A stretch of 64,000 bases of DNA from NCBI GenBank assembly GCA_900544275.1, contig UQUU01000005.1, positions 62,001 to 126,000 on the forward strand, read 5' to 3'. The position numbers and the translations under genes were made by a program. Positions 51,388-60,839 of this stretch are shown piece after piece. The stretch's first letter is position 1. Each line of letters begins with the position of its first letter. The notes beneath the pieces were generated by a model, which was given only the letters and a program-made list of their open reading frames with translations, made no database searches and was not told the DNA's origin. Source of the stretch: an uncultured Succiniclasticum sp. Lineage in GTDB: Bacteria > Bacillota > Negativicutes > Acidaminococcales > Acidaminococcaceae.

Positions 51388-52845
51388 ATGGGGCAGGCAA
51401 AAATCGGATTGATCGGGCTGGCAGTTATGGGCGCCAATCTGGCCCGTAATTTGGCCGGGAAACAGATTGCAACGCTGGTGTATAACCGTACGAAAGCAAA
51501 GACCCGGCAGTTTATGCAGGCGTTTGGCAGCGATGCCAACCTGACGGCTGCGTATAGTCTGGAAGAACTGGTGGAAAAACTGGAACGGCCCCGTAAAATG
51601 ATCCTGATGGTGAAGGCCGGCGCGCCGGTGGATGCTTTGCTGGACAAACTGCTTCCTTTGCTGGACAAGGGCGATATTGTGATCGACGGCGGTAATTCCT
51701 TCTTTGAAGATACCCGCCGTCGGCATGCCCGGCTGGCAGAACAGGGTATAGAGTTTGTCGGCATGGGAGTCAGCGGCGGTGAGGAAGGGGCATTGCACGG
51801 TCCCAGTCTTATGCCGGGGGGCAGTGAAAAGGCTTTCCTGCAGTTGGAGCCGATTTTGCGTGCTATTGCCGCCAAAGCGGGGCATAGCGGGCAGGAGCCT
51901 TGCGTGACCTATATCGGCCAGGACGGCGCCGGTCACTATGTAAAAATGGTGCATAATGGCATTGAATATGCGGATATGCAGCTGATTGCGGATACCAGTA
52001 CGGTCATGCGCTGTATCCTGCACATGACGACGGAGGAAATGGCGGCTGTGTGGGAACAGTGGAACCACAGCGAGCTGTCCTCTTACCTGGTGGAAATCAC
52101 GGCGCAGATCCTGCGGAAAAAGGATTCGGCTACCGGCCTGCCTATGGTGGATGTGATCCAGGATGTGGCCGGGCAAAAGGGTACCGGAAAATGGACCGGA
52201 CAAAATGCTTTGGAATTAGGGATTCCTGTTCCTACTATTACGGAAGCTGTGTTTGCCCGTACCATGAGCGCCCAGAAAGAAGGGCGTCTGGCGCTGGAAG
52301 AGATTTATTGTTCTTTGCCGGGGCGAAAAACGGCGCAGGAGGAACAGACCAAAGCGCCTTTTTCACCGCAGGAAAAAGAAGCGCTGTTGGAAGATCTGCG
52401 TCATACTTTGTATGGAGCGAAGATCTGTGCCTATGCCCAGGGCTTTAATCTTTTACACGGGGCCGCTTCTGCCTATGGCTGGAAGCTGGACATGGCGGCC
52501 ATTGCCAAGATCTGGCGGGGCGGCTGTATTATCCGGGCCGGATTTTTAGATGATGTAAGCGCGGCTTTCAGTGAAAAGCCGGGTCTGAGCAACCTTTTGT
52601 CCTGCCCGTTCTTTGCGGAGGCGCTGCGTAGCGCACGCCCGGGCTGGGGCCGAGTGGTGGCTTTGGCTGTGGAACAAGGCATACCCGTGGTGGCTCTCAG
52701 CAGTGCCCTGTCTTATTTTGACGCGTATCGCACGGCGCGCAGTAATGCCTGTCTGTTACAGGCGCAGAGGGATTATTTTGGCGCCCATACGTATCAGCGG
52801 GTGGATCGGGAAGGCGTGTTTCATACAGAGTGGACGGAAGCGTAG
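51388..52845 (+). CDS. gndA: 6-phosphogluconate dehydrogenase (decarboxylating)
   Basis: 485-residue enzyme of the oxidative pentose phosphate pathway that makes ribulose 5-phosphate, CO2 and NADPH. The dinucleotide site is GLIGLAVMGANLARNLA (about 6-22) with YNRTKAKT after it, which suits NADP. The substrate motif GMGVSGGEEGALHGPSLMPG (about 128-147) and the catalytic Lys region GAGHYVKMVHNGIEY (about 178-192) are present. The C-terminal helical domain ends YQRVDREGVFHTEW. AGAGGGAG precedes the ATG. It stands alone in a 140-base gap after the ABC operon. Confidence 0.95.
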   Translation: MGQAKIGLIGLAVMGANLARNLAGKQIATLVYNRTKAKTRQFMQAFGSDANLTAAYSLEELVEKLERPRKMILMVKAGAPVDALLDKLLPLLDKGDIVIDGGNSFFEDTRRRHARLAEQGIEFVGMGVSGGEEGALHGPSLMPGGSEKAFLQLEPILRAIAAKAGHSGQEPCVTYIGQDGAGHYVKMVHNGIEYADMQLIADTSTVMRCILHMTTEEMAAVWEQWNHSELSSYLVEITAQILRKKDSATGLPMVDVIQDVAGQKGTGKWTGQNALELGIPVPTITEAVFARTMSAQKEGRLALEEIYCSLPGRKTAQEEQTKAPFSPQEKEALLEDLRHTLYGAKICAYAQGFNLLHGAASAYGWKLDMAAIAKIWRGGCIIRAGFLDDVSAAFSEKPGLSNLLSCPFFAEALRSARPGWGRVVALAVEQGIPVVALSSALSYFDAYRTARSNACLLQAQRDYFGAHTYQRVDREGVFHTEWTEA

Positions 52846-52969
52846 ATCGCTTGTTTCCGATCGCAGCGTGTATTGATCGTGTACTGAAGGGCAGCTTCCG
52901 GTATGCTTCTGCAATCGTTGCGTCTTGTTTTGCAATTCGTAAAATATTTTCGTATTTTTGAAAAACTGC

Positions 52970-52997
52970 TTGCAATTGTCCTCAATTAGTGTATAAT
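52970..52997 (+). promoter_or_regulatory. Promoter of the riboswitch-agcS transcript
   Basis: TTGCAA at 52970-52975, a 16-base spacer and TATAAT at 52992-52997. Transcription would start about 30 bases before the first aptamer. Confidence 0.7.
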
Positions 52998-53031
52998 ATG
53001 TCTATCACAACTGAACATGCGTGAATGAAAC

Positions 53032-53205
53032 TTATGGGAGAACGGCGTAAGCCTGCCGAAGGAGCTAAACTCTCAGGCGCTTTTAGTACGAAAGCGGAAC
53101 CATAAGCGGACACAACTCTGGAGAGTCCCGCAAGGGCGCCGAAGGTGCACGGTTACAGATTTTAATGTAATCTTATCTCTCAGGCAAAAGGACAGAGACA
53201 AAAAC
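53032..53205 (+). promoter_or_regulatory. Tandem glycine riboswitch
   Basis: Two glycine aptamers in series. The first has GGGAGAACGGCG with GCCGAAGGAGCTAAACTCTC and AGGC; the second has GGAGAGTCCCGC, GCGCCGAAGGTGCACGG, and CTCTCAGGCAAAAGGACAGAG, the classical gcvT-motif ending. A terminator lies about 30 bases downstream and the controlled gene is a glycine/alanine symporter, a well-known target class. Whether glycine switches expression on or off cannot be read directly. Confidence 0.93.
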
Positions 53206-53233
53206 AGGATAATTTCCTGTTACTTTGACTTGT

Positions 53234-53270
53234 AAACTTATCTCCGGAATCGTTGGAGATAAGTTTTTTT
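53234..53270 (+). terminator. Riboswitch expression-platform terminator
   Basis: AAACTTATCTCC at 53234-53245 pairs with GGAGATAAGTTT at 53255-53266, with a T-run to 53270. It lies between the second aptamer and the agcS start, where the riboswitch can control it. Confidence 0.88.
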
Positions 53271-53361
53271 AGTTTGTTGAGTCGGATCCCGTTGTGCAGC
53301 AGTCAGCACAATGGTGGAAGATCTCCAAAATTTAAGCTACAAAGTGTAGGAGGAGAAGAAC

Positions 53362-54780
53362 ATGGATTTGGAGTTATTAAATGCGATTGACAGCTTTGTC
53401 TGGGGGCCGCCGCTGTTGGTTTTGCTGGTAGGCACCGGCATTATTTTAAGCGCGCGGCTGCGTTTTTTGCAGATTGGCAAGCTGCCCAGGGCGTTAGGTC
53501 TGATTTTTAAGGCAAAGAGCCTGGGGGCAGGCGATACGTCTTCTTTTAAAGCCTTGTGCACCGCTTTAGCCGCTACCATCGGTACCGGTAATATTGTCGG
53601 TGTGGCAACGGCCGTCAAAGCGGGAGGCCCCGGGGCGTTGTTCTGGATGTGGGTCGCCGCTTTCTTCGGTATGGCTACCAAATATGCGGAAGGCCTGCTG
53701 GCCGTAAAGTATCGTGGTGTAGATGAACACGGTGAGATTGCCGGCGGTCCTATGTTCTATATTGAAAAAGGTATGGGCGAAAAATGGAAGCCCCTGGCTG
53801 TATTCTTTGCCGGCGCCGGTGTGCTGGTAGCCTATTTCGGCATCGGTACCTTCGCCCAGGTCAACGCAATCGTAGATATTACCAGGCTTTCCATTGGGTT
53901 AGATCCCATGTATACGGCGATTATCCTGACCTTGTTAGTGGCTGCTGTTACCATCGGCGGTTTGCAGTCTATCGCTTCGGTAGCCAGTAAAATCGTGCCG
54001 GCTATGGCGTTGGTCTATTTTATAGCGACCGTAGGTTTTCTTTTAATGTTTATTGATAAAGTGCCGGCGGCGTTTATGGAAGTATTGCATGATGCTTTTA
54101 CTCCTACCGCTGCGGCCGGCGGCTTTGCCGGCGCGACTGTCATGCTGGCTATGCGGTCCGGTATCGCACGCGGCGTCTTTTCCAATGAATCCGGTCTGGG
54201 CTCTGCCCCTATCGTGGCGGCTGCGGCAAAGACAAAATGGCCTGCGGAACAGGGACTGGTATCCATGACGGGGACCTTTATTGATACCATTATTATCTGC
54301 TCCTTAACCGGCCTGACGCTGGTTGTGTCCGGACTCTGGCAGGGGGATCTGAACGGAGCGGCGCTGACTCAGGCTGCATTTTTACAGGGCTATCCGGAAT
54401 ATGGCAAAATCGTCCTGATGGTAGCCCTGGTGCTGTTTGCTTTCACAACGATTCTGGGCTGGAACTACTACGGCGAACGGTGCATCGTGTATCTGGCCGG
54501 AGTGAAAGCCATTATGCCGTACCGCGTGATCTTTATCGTTCTGGTAGCGATGGGCGCCTTCCTGAAACTGGAAGCGATCTGGATTCTGGCTGATATTGTT
54601 AATGGTTTGATGGCCATTCCGAACCTGATTGCCCTGTTGGCTCTGTCCGGCGTGGTCGCGGCGGAAACACGGCGCTACTTTAAACACGTGGAAGCGGGCG
54701 ATGTGGAAACAGTGAACGGACTTTTGCCGGAAGAAGAAGCGATGGAGGAATCTGTAGCGCTGGCAGCGGAGGTAAAGTAA
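53362..54780 (+). CDS. agcS: Alanine/glycine:cation symporter (AGCS family)
   Basis: 472-residue Na+-coupled amino-acid symporter with about eleven helices. Family motifs are FKALCTALAATIGTGNIVGVA (about 53-73; the GTGNI loop binds Na+ and substrate), GPGALFWMWVAAFFGMATKYAE and SNESGLGSAPI (about 274-284). The preceding glycine riboswitch shows that glycine is a physiological ligand. AGGAGGAG precedes the ATG. It ends at its own terminator. Confidence 0.95.
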   Translation: MDLELLNAIDSFVWGPPLLVLLVGTGIILSARLRFLQIGKLPRALGLIFKAKSLGAGDTSSFKALCTALAATIGTGNIVGVATAVKAGGPGALFWMWVAAFFGMATKYAEGLLAVKYRGVDEHGEIAGGPMFYIEKGMGEKWKPLAVFFAGAGVLVAYFGIGTFAQVNAIVDITRLSIGLDPMYTAIILTLLVAAVTIGGLQSIASVASKIVPAMALVYFIATVGFLLMFIDKVPAAFMEVLHDAFTPTAAAGGFAGATVMLAMRSGIARGVFSNESGLGSAPIVAAAAKTKWPAEQGLVSMTGTFIDTIIICSLTGLTLVVSGLWQGDLNGAALTQAAFLQGYPEYGKIVLMVALVLFAFTTILGWNYYGERCIVYLAGVKAIMPYRVIFIVLVAMGAFLKLEAIWILADIVNGLMAIPNLIALLALSGVVAAETRRYFKHVEAGDVETVNGLLPEEEAMEESVALAAEVK

Positions 54781-54837
54781 GCCGTAGTTTGTAGAAAAGC
54801 AAAACATAATTTAAAACATAATTATAAAAGAAAAATT

Positions 54838-54880
54838 AAAATACCGTCTGATCTTCGCGCGAAGGACCGGACGGTATTTA
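54838..54880. terminator. Terminator after agcS
   Basis: AAAATACCGTC-type left arm (54838-54848) pairs with GACGGTATTT (54870-54879), with CTTCGCGCGAAG forming an inner hairpin. It is also suitable for the leftward gene that converges on it. Confidence 0.8.
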
Positions 54881-54949
54881 TATAATGTTTTCCGAATGGG
54901 AATTTTCCGGGAGTTGAAACTTAGCAGGGTTTCCCCCGGGATTCGTGCC

Positions 54950-56548
54950 TTATTTTTGTTCTCTGGCCTGATCCAACTTCGGGGAGGTCGGCGGCGGATC
55001 GCTTAATAAAGACTCCAGCATGGCTGCGATAAAGGGGTTGTCATTTAAATGGATGGCCTGAATCACAGCGGTCTTTATGGCAGGGGTCAACGCTTCTTTG
55101 GGCCAGTGGCTCAGGGAGATGGCGGCAATAGCTCTCGCATGTTCGTAGATGGACGTGAGGCAGGTGGTCAGAATCAGGCTTCCCTCCCCGGGAAAGTTTT
55201 GCAGATAATGGGCCAGATTGACCAGGATATCTTCTTCGTTTATATAGTCTGCGATGTGGGCTTCCGCACATTCCAGAAACAGCTGGCGGCGGGTGGCGGT
55301 ACGACTTTCATTGTCCCAGTCTTCGGCAAACATCAGGTAACGCAGCGCCACGACGTTTTTCGGATGACTGTTAAAAAATTCCATCACGGAAGGCCAGATG
55401 TCGATGCCGATATCTGCCGCAAAATCAACGATATCCGACGCCAGGTCGCCGTTGCTGTCGAAAAGTCCGGAACGGATCTCCGGTTCCCAGTTTTTCGTGT
55501 AGATGAGACTGTCGCAGAGGCCGATAAGGCGTTGTGTTTCATTGGGATTCAGGAAGGCGCCGTCTTTCTCGGTCGAAAGCAGCTCCAGCCTGTCCCGTAT
55601 GGCAAAAATCGTGAGCAGAGATTTTGGCGTAACGGCATAGTGCCGGGCATGGCGCAGAAACTCCTGCAACAAAGGCGACAGCGCAATTTGTATCGGCATG
55701 TCAAGCGACTGCTCGAAACCCGATTCCGGCATGCCTTCTGCCGGGGCCAGCAGCATGAGATAGGTGATGATGGACTTGGCTGCGGCATTGTAGGTTTCCG
55801 CGTCAATTTGCTCCTGCTGCAGCAGCTGGAATAAACGGCTTTCTTTGATGACGACCGGAGCCAGAGATGGCCACAGGATCTTCATATCCAGACCGTTTTT
55901 TAACAACCAGTCTTGTTGGCTGGGGGTATTGTAGTTCAGCATGACCAGAAGGAGGGCCTTGCCCCAGCCGGAGGTGCGGCGGGCCAGATACCAAAGCTCT
56001 TTTTGCGGGCGAACGTCGCTTAATTGACAGGCCAGACAGAGAAAAATGGTAAATTCTTCGCAGCGCGCTACGGTGAACAGATCGCGGTATAAATTTTCGG
56101 AATAGGATTTACGCACGTGTTCCAGATTCAGAAGGCCGCACAGAAGATAGACAAATTTCAGTACTTCCCTGTCGGCTGCGGTATAGAGCCATTCCTGCGC
56201 CAGGTGCAGCAGATCAAAAGGCAGTTTTTCTCCGCGCAGCTGTGCTGCCAGAGGAAAGAATACCGTGATGACACGGATCGATCGGAGTTTCGCATACAAA
56301 AGCTGCTTGGTCTTCACCGAGGGGTCTTGCATCCAGGCTTTTAAAAGCAGGTAAACGTTTTTGGCTTCTTCCAGGTCGCCGTCTTCTGCTTTGGGGTGAA
56401 AAAGCGCCGCATCTTCCGCACCATAGGAATAGGGGCGCTCCGGCGCGTCTGCCAGGGGCGCTGCGTCATAACAGCCATTCTTATCCAGATGGTCGATGAT
56501 ATATAGGAAAAGACTTTTCGGTTGTCGGTTGTCGTTAATTTCTGTCAT
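54950..56548 (-). CDS. Large helical protein of unknown function
   Basis: 532-residue soluble protein I do not recognise. It has no signal peptide and no membrane helix. It is rich in Leu and Ala helices arranged as short repeats resembling HEAT/TPR-type solenoids (for example LLHLAQEWLYTAADREVLKF, YLLCGLLNLEHV, and FIAAMLESLLSD at the end). A Leu-rich middle contains PQKELWYLARRTSGWGKALL, the kind of sequence seen in HEAT proteins. ATG 56548 has AAAGGA nine bases ahead; the in-frame ATG at 56575 lies upstream of that. It stands alone, convergent with agcS and divergent from pyc. No catalytic motif is evident. Confidence 0.75.
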   Translation of the reverse strand: MTEINDNRQPKSLFLYIIDHLDKNGCYDAAPLADAPERPYSYGAEDAALFHPKAEDGDLEEAKNVYLLLKAWMQDPSVKTKQLLYAKLRSIRVITVFFPLAAQLRGEKLPFDLLHLAQEWLYTAADREVLKFVYLLCGLLNLEHVRKSYSENLYRDLFTVARCEEFTIFLCLACQLSDVRPQKELWYLARRTSGWGKALLLVMLNYNTPSQQDWLLKNGLDMKILWPSLAPVVIKESRLFQLLQQEQIDAETYNAAAKSIITYLMLLAPAEGMPESGFEQSLDMPIQIALSPLLQEFLRHARHYAVTPKSLLTIFAIRDRLELLSTEKDGAFLNPNETQRLIGLCDSLIYTKNWEPEIRSGLFDSNGDLASDIVDFAADIGIDIWPSVMEFFNSHPKNVVALRYLMFAEDWDNESRTATRRQLFLECAEAHIADYINEEDILVNLAHYLQNFPGEGSLILTTCLTSIYEHARAIAAISLSHWPKEALTPAIKTAVIQAIHLNDNPFIAAMLESLLSDPPPTSPKLDQAREQK

Positions 56549-56879
56549 AGTAGTGTATCCTTTGTTTTGTTTCATATCGGCATTGCCATATTATATATAC
56601 CATTTGTGTTTTTTATGGTACTTCCGGGCAGAACGTGCAGGTTCTGCCATGATTACGTCACCTTTGTTTTGCTTGTGGCGGTTAATTTTATTTTTTCATT
56701 ATATCACATACTGTAAAGCAGTAAACCTTTGCTTCATTTTTTTATATGCGTGTTTTTCTTCGCTTTGCCTACACTTTTCCGCGTAAGGAAACAAGAATAA
56801 TGTATACATGAGGCGAAATGGTTGAATTTGACCTGCTGCATGTACTACAATAAACCTAATATTTAAGGAGGGGCTCACT
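56549..56879. other. Divergent promoter region of the unknown gene and pyc
   Basis: Holds a leftward TATAAT at 56595-56590, and for pyc a rightward TTGACC (56828-56833), 17 bases and TAAACC (56851-56856), which is a mediocre promoter. A hairpin GGCAGAAC/GTTCTGCC sits at 56627-56648. No gene is supported in between. Confidence 0.45.
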
Positions 56880-59800
56880 ATGAAAAAAATTAAGACAGTA
56901 CTGGTCGCCAATCGAGGTGAAATTGCAATTCGTGTATTTCGTGCCTGCAATGAGCTGGGGATCCGTACCATTGCTGTTTTTTCCAAAGAAGATACATTAT
57001 CGTTACATCGTAATAAAGCTGACGAGGCTTATCTGATCGGCAGAGGCAAAGACCCGGTCGACGCGTATCTGGATATTGAAGATATTATGCGTGTGGCTCA
57101 CGAACACAATGTGGATGCCATCCATCCCGGCTACGGATTCTTATCGGAAAATGCGGATCTGGCCAAGCGTTGTCAGGAAGAAGGCTTTATTTTCATCGGG
57201 CCCCGGGTCGAGCATCTGATCATGTTTGGGGATAAGGTCAATGCCCGTAAACAGGCGAAATTAGCCGGAATCCCCATGATTCCCGGCAGCGACGGTCCGG
57301 TGTCTTCCGTGAAAGAGGTACTGGATTTTGGCGAAACCTATGGCTATCCTATCATCATCAAAGCAGTCAATGGCGGTGGCGGCCGCGGGATGCGGGCTGT
57401 CAACAGCGCGGCCGAAGTGGAAACAGCCTATACCCTGGCTAAATCCGAGGCACTGAAAGCCTTTGGCAGCGAAGAGATTTATCTGGAAAAATATTTGCAG
57501 GATCCCAAGCATATTGAAGTGCAGATCCTGGCCGATGAACAGGGCGAAGTGATGCACCTGTTCGAACGGGATTGCTCCGTCCAGCGCCGTCACCAGAAAG
57601 TGGTGGAGGTGGCGCCGGCTGCTTTTGTGGATCCGGCCCTGCGGGAAAAAATCTGTGGCTCGGCAGTCGCGCTCATGAAAAATGTCAACTATCTCAGCGC
57701 CGGTACGGTAGAATTTCTGGTGACCGGGGATGGCAATTATTACTTCATTGAAGTGAATCCCCGTATTCAGGTAGAACATACCGTTACGGAAGCCATTACC
57801 GGCATTGATATTGTACAGTCCCAGATCCGTATTGCGGAAGGGTACAGCCTCCACAGTCCGGAAGTGGGGATTCCGGAACAAAAAGATCTGAAGTACCGGG
57901 GTGAAGCCATTCAGTGCCGTATTACTACGGAAGATCCGGCCAATGGGTTTATGCCGGATACCGGTAAGCTGATCGCCTATCGTAGCGGCGGCGGCATGGG
58001 GATCCGTCTGGATGCGGGGAACGCTTTTACCGGCTCTGTGATCACCCCCTATTATGATTCGCTGCTGGTTAAGGCCACTACCTGGGGACTGAACCACGAA
58101 ATCGCCATCACCAAGATGCTGCGCTGTCTGAAGGAATTTCGCATCCGCGGTGTCAAGACCAATATTGCCTTTTTGGAAAATGTGCTGCAAAGTCCGAAGT
58201 TTATTGACGGATCGTATACGACGAACTTTATTGATGAGACGCCGGAGCTGTTCCAATTCCCGGAGAGCCGGGACAGAGGGACCAAACTGCTCCATTATAT
58301 TGCGGATATCACGGTGAACGGGTATGCCAACGTAGGCGTGCAGCCGAAACCGGAATTTGCTCCCCTGGTCTTGCCGAAGCCTTTTGCCGGCGGTGAACTG
58401 CCGGCCGGTGCCAAACAGATTTTGGACGCCCGGGGGCCGGAAGGGCTGGCAAAATGGGTGCAGGAGCAAAAAGAGGTGCTGCTCACGGATACGACTTTCC
58501 GTGACGCCCACCAATCGCTGTTTGCTACACGTCTGCGTACAACGGATATGATGCGGGTGATCCGGGATACGGCGGGCAAACTGCCGGAACTGTTCTCCTT
58601 TGAATGCTGGGGCGGGGCTACCTTTGATGTGGCTTATCGTTTTCTGGATGAAAGCCCCTGGAAGCGGCTGCAGGATTTCCGGGAAGCGGCTCCGAATATT
58701 CTGTTCCAGATGCTGCTCCGCGGCGCTAACGCAGTGGGCTATACCAGTTATCCCGACAACGTGGTAAAAGAGTTTATCCGTTTGTCGGCCAAAAATGGGA
58801 TAGATGTATTCCGCATTTTTGACTCCCTTAACAGTCTGGACAATATGCGGCTTTCGATTGAAGCCGTGCGGGAATGCAACAAGGTGGCGGAACCTGCGCT
58901 GTGTTATACCGGTGATATCCTCGATTCCGAACGGGATAAGTATACCTTAAAATATTATGTGGACATGGCGAAAGAGCTGGAAAGAGCCGGCGCCAATATC
59001 ATTGCCATTAAAGATATGGCGGGTCTGTTGAAGCCTCAGGCAGCCTATGCACTGACGGCGGCGCTGAAAGATGCGGTGCAGGTGCCGATCCATCTGCATA
59101 CCCATGATGGCAGCGGCAACAGTATCTATACCTATGCCCGGGCCATCGATGCCGGGGTGGATATTGTGGATGTGGCCATGAGCGCCATGAGCTGCGGCAC
59201 CTCTCAGCCTTCTGCCGCAGGCTTGTGCTATGCTCTGGACGGACACACCCGCCGGCCGAAATTAGATGTAACGGCGTTGAATGAGTTCTCCCGCTATTGG
59301 GAAACCGTGCGTCCGTATTATAAAGCGGCGGATAAAACGGAAAATTTCCCCAATCCGGAAGTGTATGTGCACGAAATGCCGGGCGGGCAGTATACCAACC
59401 TGAAACAGCAGGCCGCGGCGTTGAATCTGCTGGATCGCTGGGAAGACATCAAAGACATGTACCACCGTGTCAGCATGATGTTCGGCGACGTGATCAAGGT
59501 AACTCCGTCCTCGAAAGTGGTAGGGGATATGACCTTATATATGGTGCAGAATGAACTGCGGGAGGAAGATGTCTACGCCAACGGCAGTACGATGGACTTC
59601 CCCAAATCCGTCATCGAGTTCTTTGAAGGTCGTATCGGCACGCCTTACGGCGGATTCCCTCAGCATTTGCAGAAAATTATTTTGAAAGGGAAGGAACCCA
59701 TCAGCGTGCGTCCCGGCGCCGTGCTGCCGCCGGTGGATTTTGAGGCCAGGCGGGCGGAACTGAAAGAGATGAACGCGCCTGTCACGGACGAAGCGGTTTC

Positions 59801-60323
59801 TTCTTACTGTCTGTACCCGGATGTATTCCGCAAGTGGGTGGCCCGCTGTGAAGAGTACGGGGATGTCAGCGTTCTGGATACGCCGACTTTCTTCTTCGGC
59901 ATGGTTCCCGGGGAAGAAATTTATGTGGAGCTGGAAAAAGGCAAAGTGGTGATCATCAAGCTGACCCATATCGGTGAAGCCGACGAAAACGGCAATCGGA
60001 CGGTATCCTTTGAGTTTAACGGTATGCCCCGCGAATTGGAAATTTTTGATAAAAACGCCAAGACGACCAACGTGGCGCGCAAAAAAGCGGACAAGAGCAA
60101 TCCGGGACATGTGGGCGCTACCTTATCCGGCTCTGTGGTGAAGCTGCTGGTGGAAAAGGGGCAAAGCGTCACCAAGGGAATGCCGCTGATCGTCACCGAA
60201 GCGATGAAGATGGAAACCACTATTGCGGCGCCGACAAGCGGTATTGTAACCGCCATCCACGTGCAGGAAGCCGGCCGGATTGAAAGCGGCGACTGCCTGT
60301 TGGAAATTGAATACAAGAATTAA
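56880..60323 (+). CDS. pyc: Pyruvate carboxylase
   Basis: 1147-residue single-chain biotin enzyme that carboxylates pyruvate to oxaloacetate. Biotin carboxylase domain (about 1-455) with ATP-grasp block VNGGGGRGMRAV and QVEHTVTEAITG; carboxyltransferase domain (about 530-820) with TTFRDAHQSLFATR, FDSLNSL and HLHTHDGSGN; and the C-terminal biotinyl domain with K1110 in EAMKMET. Its length fits the family. AAGGAGGGG precedes the ATG. It stands alone after the divergent promoter region. Together with the lack of pyruvate-family neighbours this suggests an anaplerotic role. Confidence 0.98.
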   Translation: MKKIKTVLVANRGEIAIRVFRACNELGIRTIAVFSKEDTLSLHRNKADEAYLIGRGKDPVDAYLDIEDIMRVAHEHNVDAIHPGYGFLSENADLAKRCQEEGFIFIGPRVEHLIMFGDKVNARKQAKLAGIPMIPGSDGPVSSVKEVLDFGETYGYPIIIKAVNGGGGRGMRAVNSAAEVETAYTLAKSEALKAFGSEEIYLEKYLQDPKHIEVQILADEQGEVMHLFERDCSVQRRHQKVVEVAPAAFVDPALREKICGSAVALMKNVNYLSAGTVEFLVTGDGNYYFIEVNPRIQVEHTVTEAITGIDIVQSQIRIAEGYSLHSPEVGIPEQKDLKYRGEAIQCRITTEDPANGFMPDTGKLIAYRSGGGMGIRLDAGNAFTGSVITPYYDSLLVKATTWGLNHEIAITKMLRCLKEFRIRGVKTNIAFLENVLQSPKFIDGSYTTNFIDETPELFQFPESRDRGTKLLHYIADITVNGYANVGVQPKPEFAPLVLPKPFAGGELPAGAKQILDARGPEGLAKWVQEQKEVLLTDTTFRDAHQSLFATRLRTTDMMRVIRDTAGKLPELFSFECWGGATFDVAYRFLDESPWKRLQDFREAAPNILFQMLLRGANAVGYTSYPDNVVKEFIRLSAKNGIDVFRIFDSLNSLDNMRLSIEAVRECNKVAEPALCYTGDILDSERDKYTLKYYVDMAKELERAGANIIAIKDMAGLLKPQAAYALTAALKDAVQVPIHLHTHDGSGNSIYTYARAIDAGVDIVDVAMSAMSCGTSQPSAAGLCYALDGHTRRPKLDVTALNEFSRYWETVRPYYKAADKTENFPNPEVYVHEMPGGQYTNLKQQAAALNLLDRWEDIKDMYHRVSMMFGDVIKVTPSSKVVGDMTLYMVQNELREEDVYANGSTMDFPKSVIEFFEGRIGTPYGGFPQHLQKIILKGKEPISVRPGAVLPPVDFEARRAELKEMNAPVTDEAVSSYCLYPDVFRKWVARCEEYGDVSVLDTPTFFFGMVPGEEIYVELEKGKVVIIKLTHIGEADENGNRTVSFEFNGMPRELEIFDKNAKTTNVARKKADKSNPGHVGATLSGSVVKLLVEKGQSVTKGMPLIVTEAMKMETTIAAPTSGIVTAIHVQEAGRIESGDCLLEIEYKN

Positions 60324-60344
60324 AAGTTTCGACTATGTGATACA

Positions 60345-60839
60345 ATGCAAGAACCGAAAATTCTGATCAGCGCCTGTTTGCTGGGTGAAAAAGTAAAATA
60401 CAATGGGGAAGATAACCGGGTGGAGTTTCTGGCTGCGTGGGCAGCCGCCAACCCTTCCCGGTTTATTTCCGTTTGCCCGGAAGCGGCAGGGGGCTTGCCG
60501 ATCCCTCGTCCCCCGGCGGAACGGCAACCGGATGGCCGTGTCGTCAATGTGCAAGGCGCTGATGTGACGATGTATTTCCTGGCGGGAGCGGAGAACGTGT
60601 TGCGCCTGGCCCGGGAACATAACATACAAATTGCCATTTTGAAAGAAAGCAGCCCTTCCTGCGGTTCCGCAACAATTTATGACGGCACGTTTTCCCAAAA
60701 AAAAATCTCCGGACAGGGGGTTACCGCTGCGCTGTTGCGGCAGCATGGCATCCGCGTCTATTCGGAGAAAACATTGACAGAAGAGCTTTTTTATTCTTTG
60801 ACTACAGGATTTTTCAGCAGTCCGTTTTTAAATAAATAA
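60345..60839 (+). CDS. DUF523 family protein
   Basis: 164-residue protein of the DUF523 family. The signatures are ILISACLLGEKVKYNG (about 6-21), CPEAAGGLPIPRPPAE (about 45-60) and ILKESSPSCGSATIYDG (about 95-111), with conserved cysteines. Its function is unknown. It starts 21 bases after pyc and overlaps the convergent sulfatase gene by 49 bases at its 3' end, so each transcript is antisense to the other there. No ribosome site of note, so it may be translated from the pyc message. Confidence 0.87.
   Translation: MQEPKILISACLLGEKVKYNGEDNRVEFLAAWAAANPSRFISVCPEAAGGLPIPRPPAERQPDGRVVNVQGADVTMYFLAGAENVLRLAREHNIQIAILKESSPSCGSATIYDGTFSQKKISGQGVTAALLRQHGIRVYSEKTLTEELFYSLTTGFFSSPFLNK

Noticed and set aside
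51103..52203. A 366-codon minus-strand frame across the gndA region
   Set aside because: It is antisense to the binding-protein and 6-phosphogluconate dehydrogenase genes and shows no recognisable motif.
55049..55834. A 261-codon plus-strand frame
   Set aside because: It is antisense to the leftward unknown protein, whose frame is longer and has a ribosome site.
57261..58514. A 417-codon open frame on the minus strand inside pyc
   Set aside because: It lies wholly antisense to a clearly conserved pyruvate carboxylase frame and has no family resemblance or ribosome site; long antisense frames are common over GC-balanced conserved genes.
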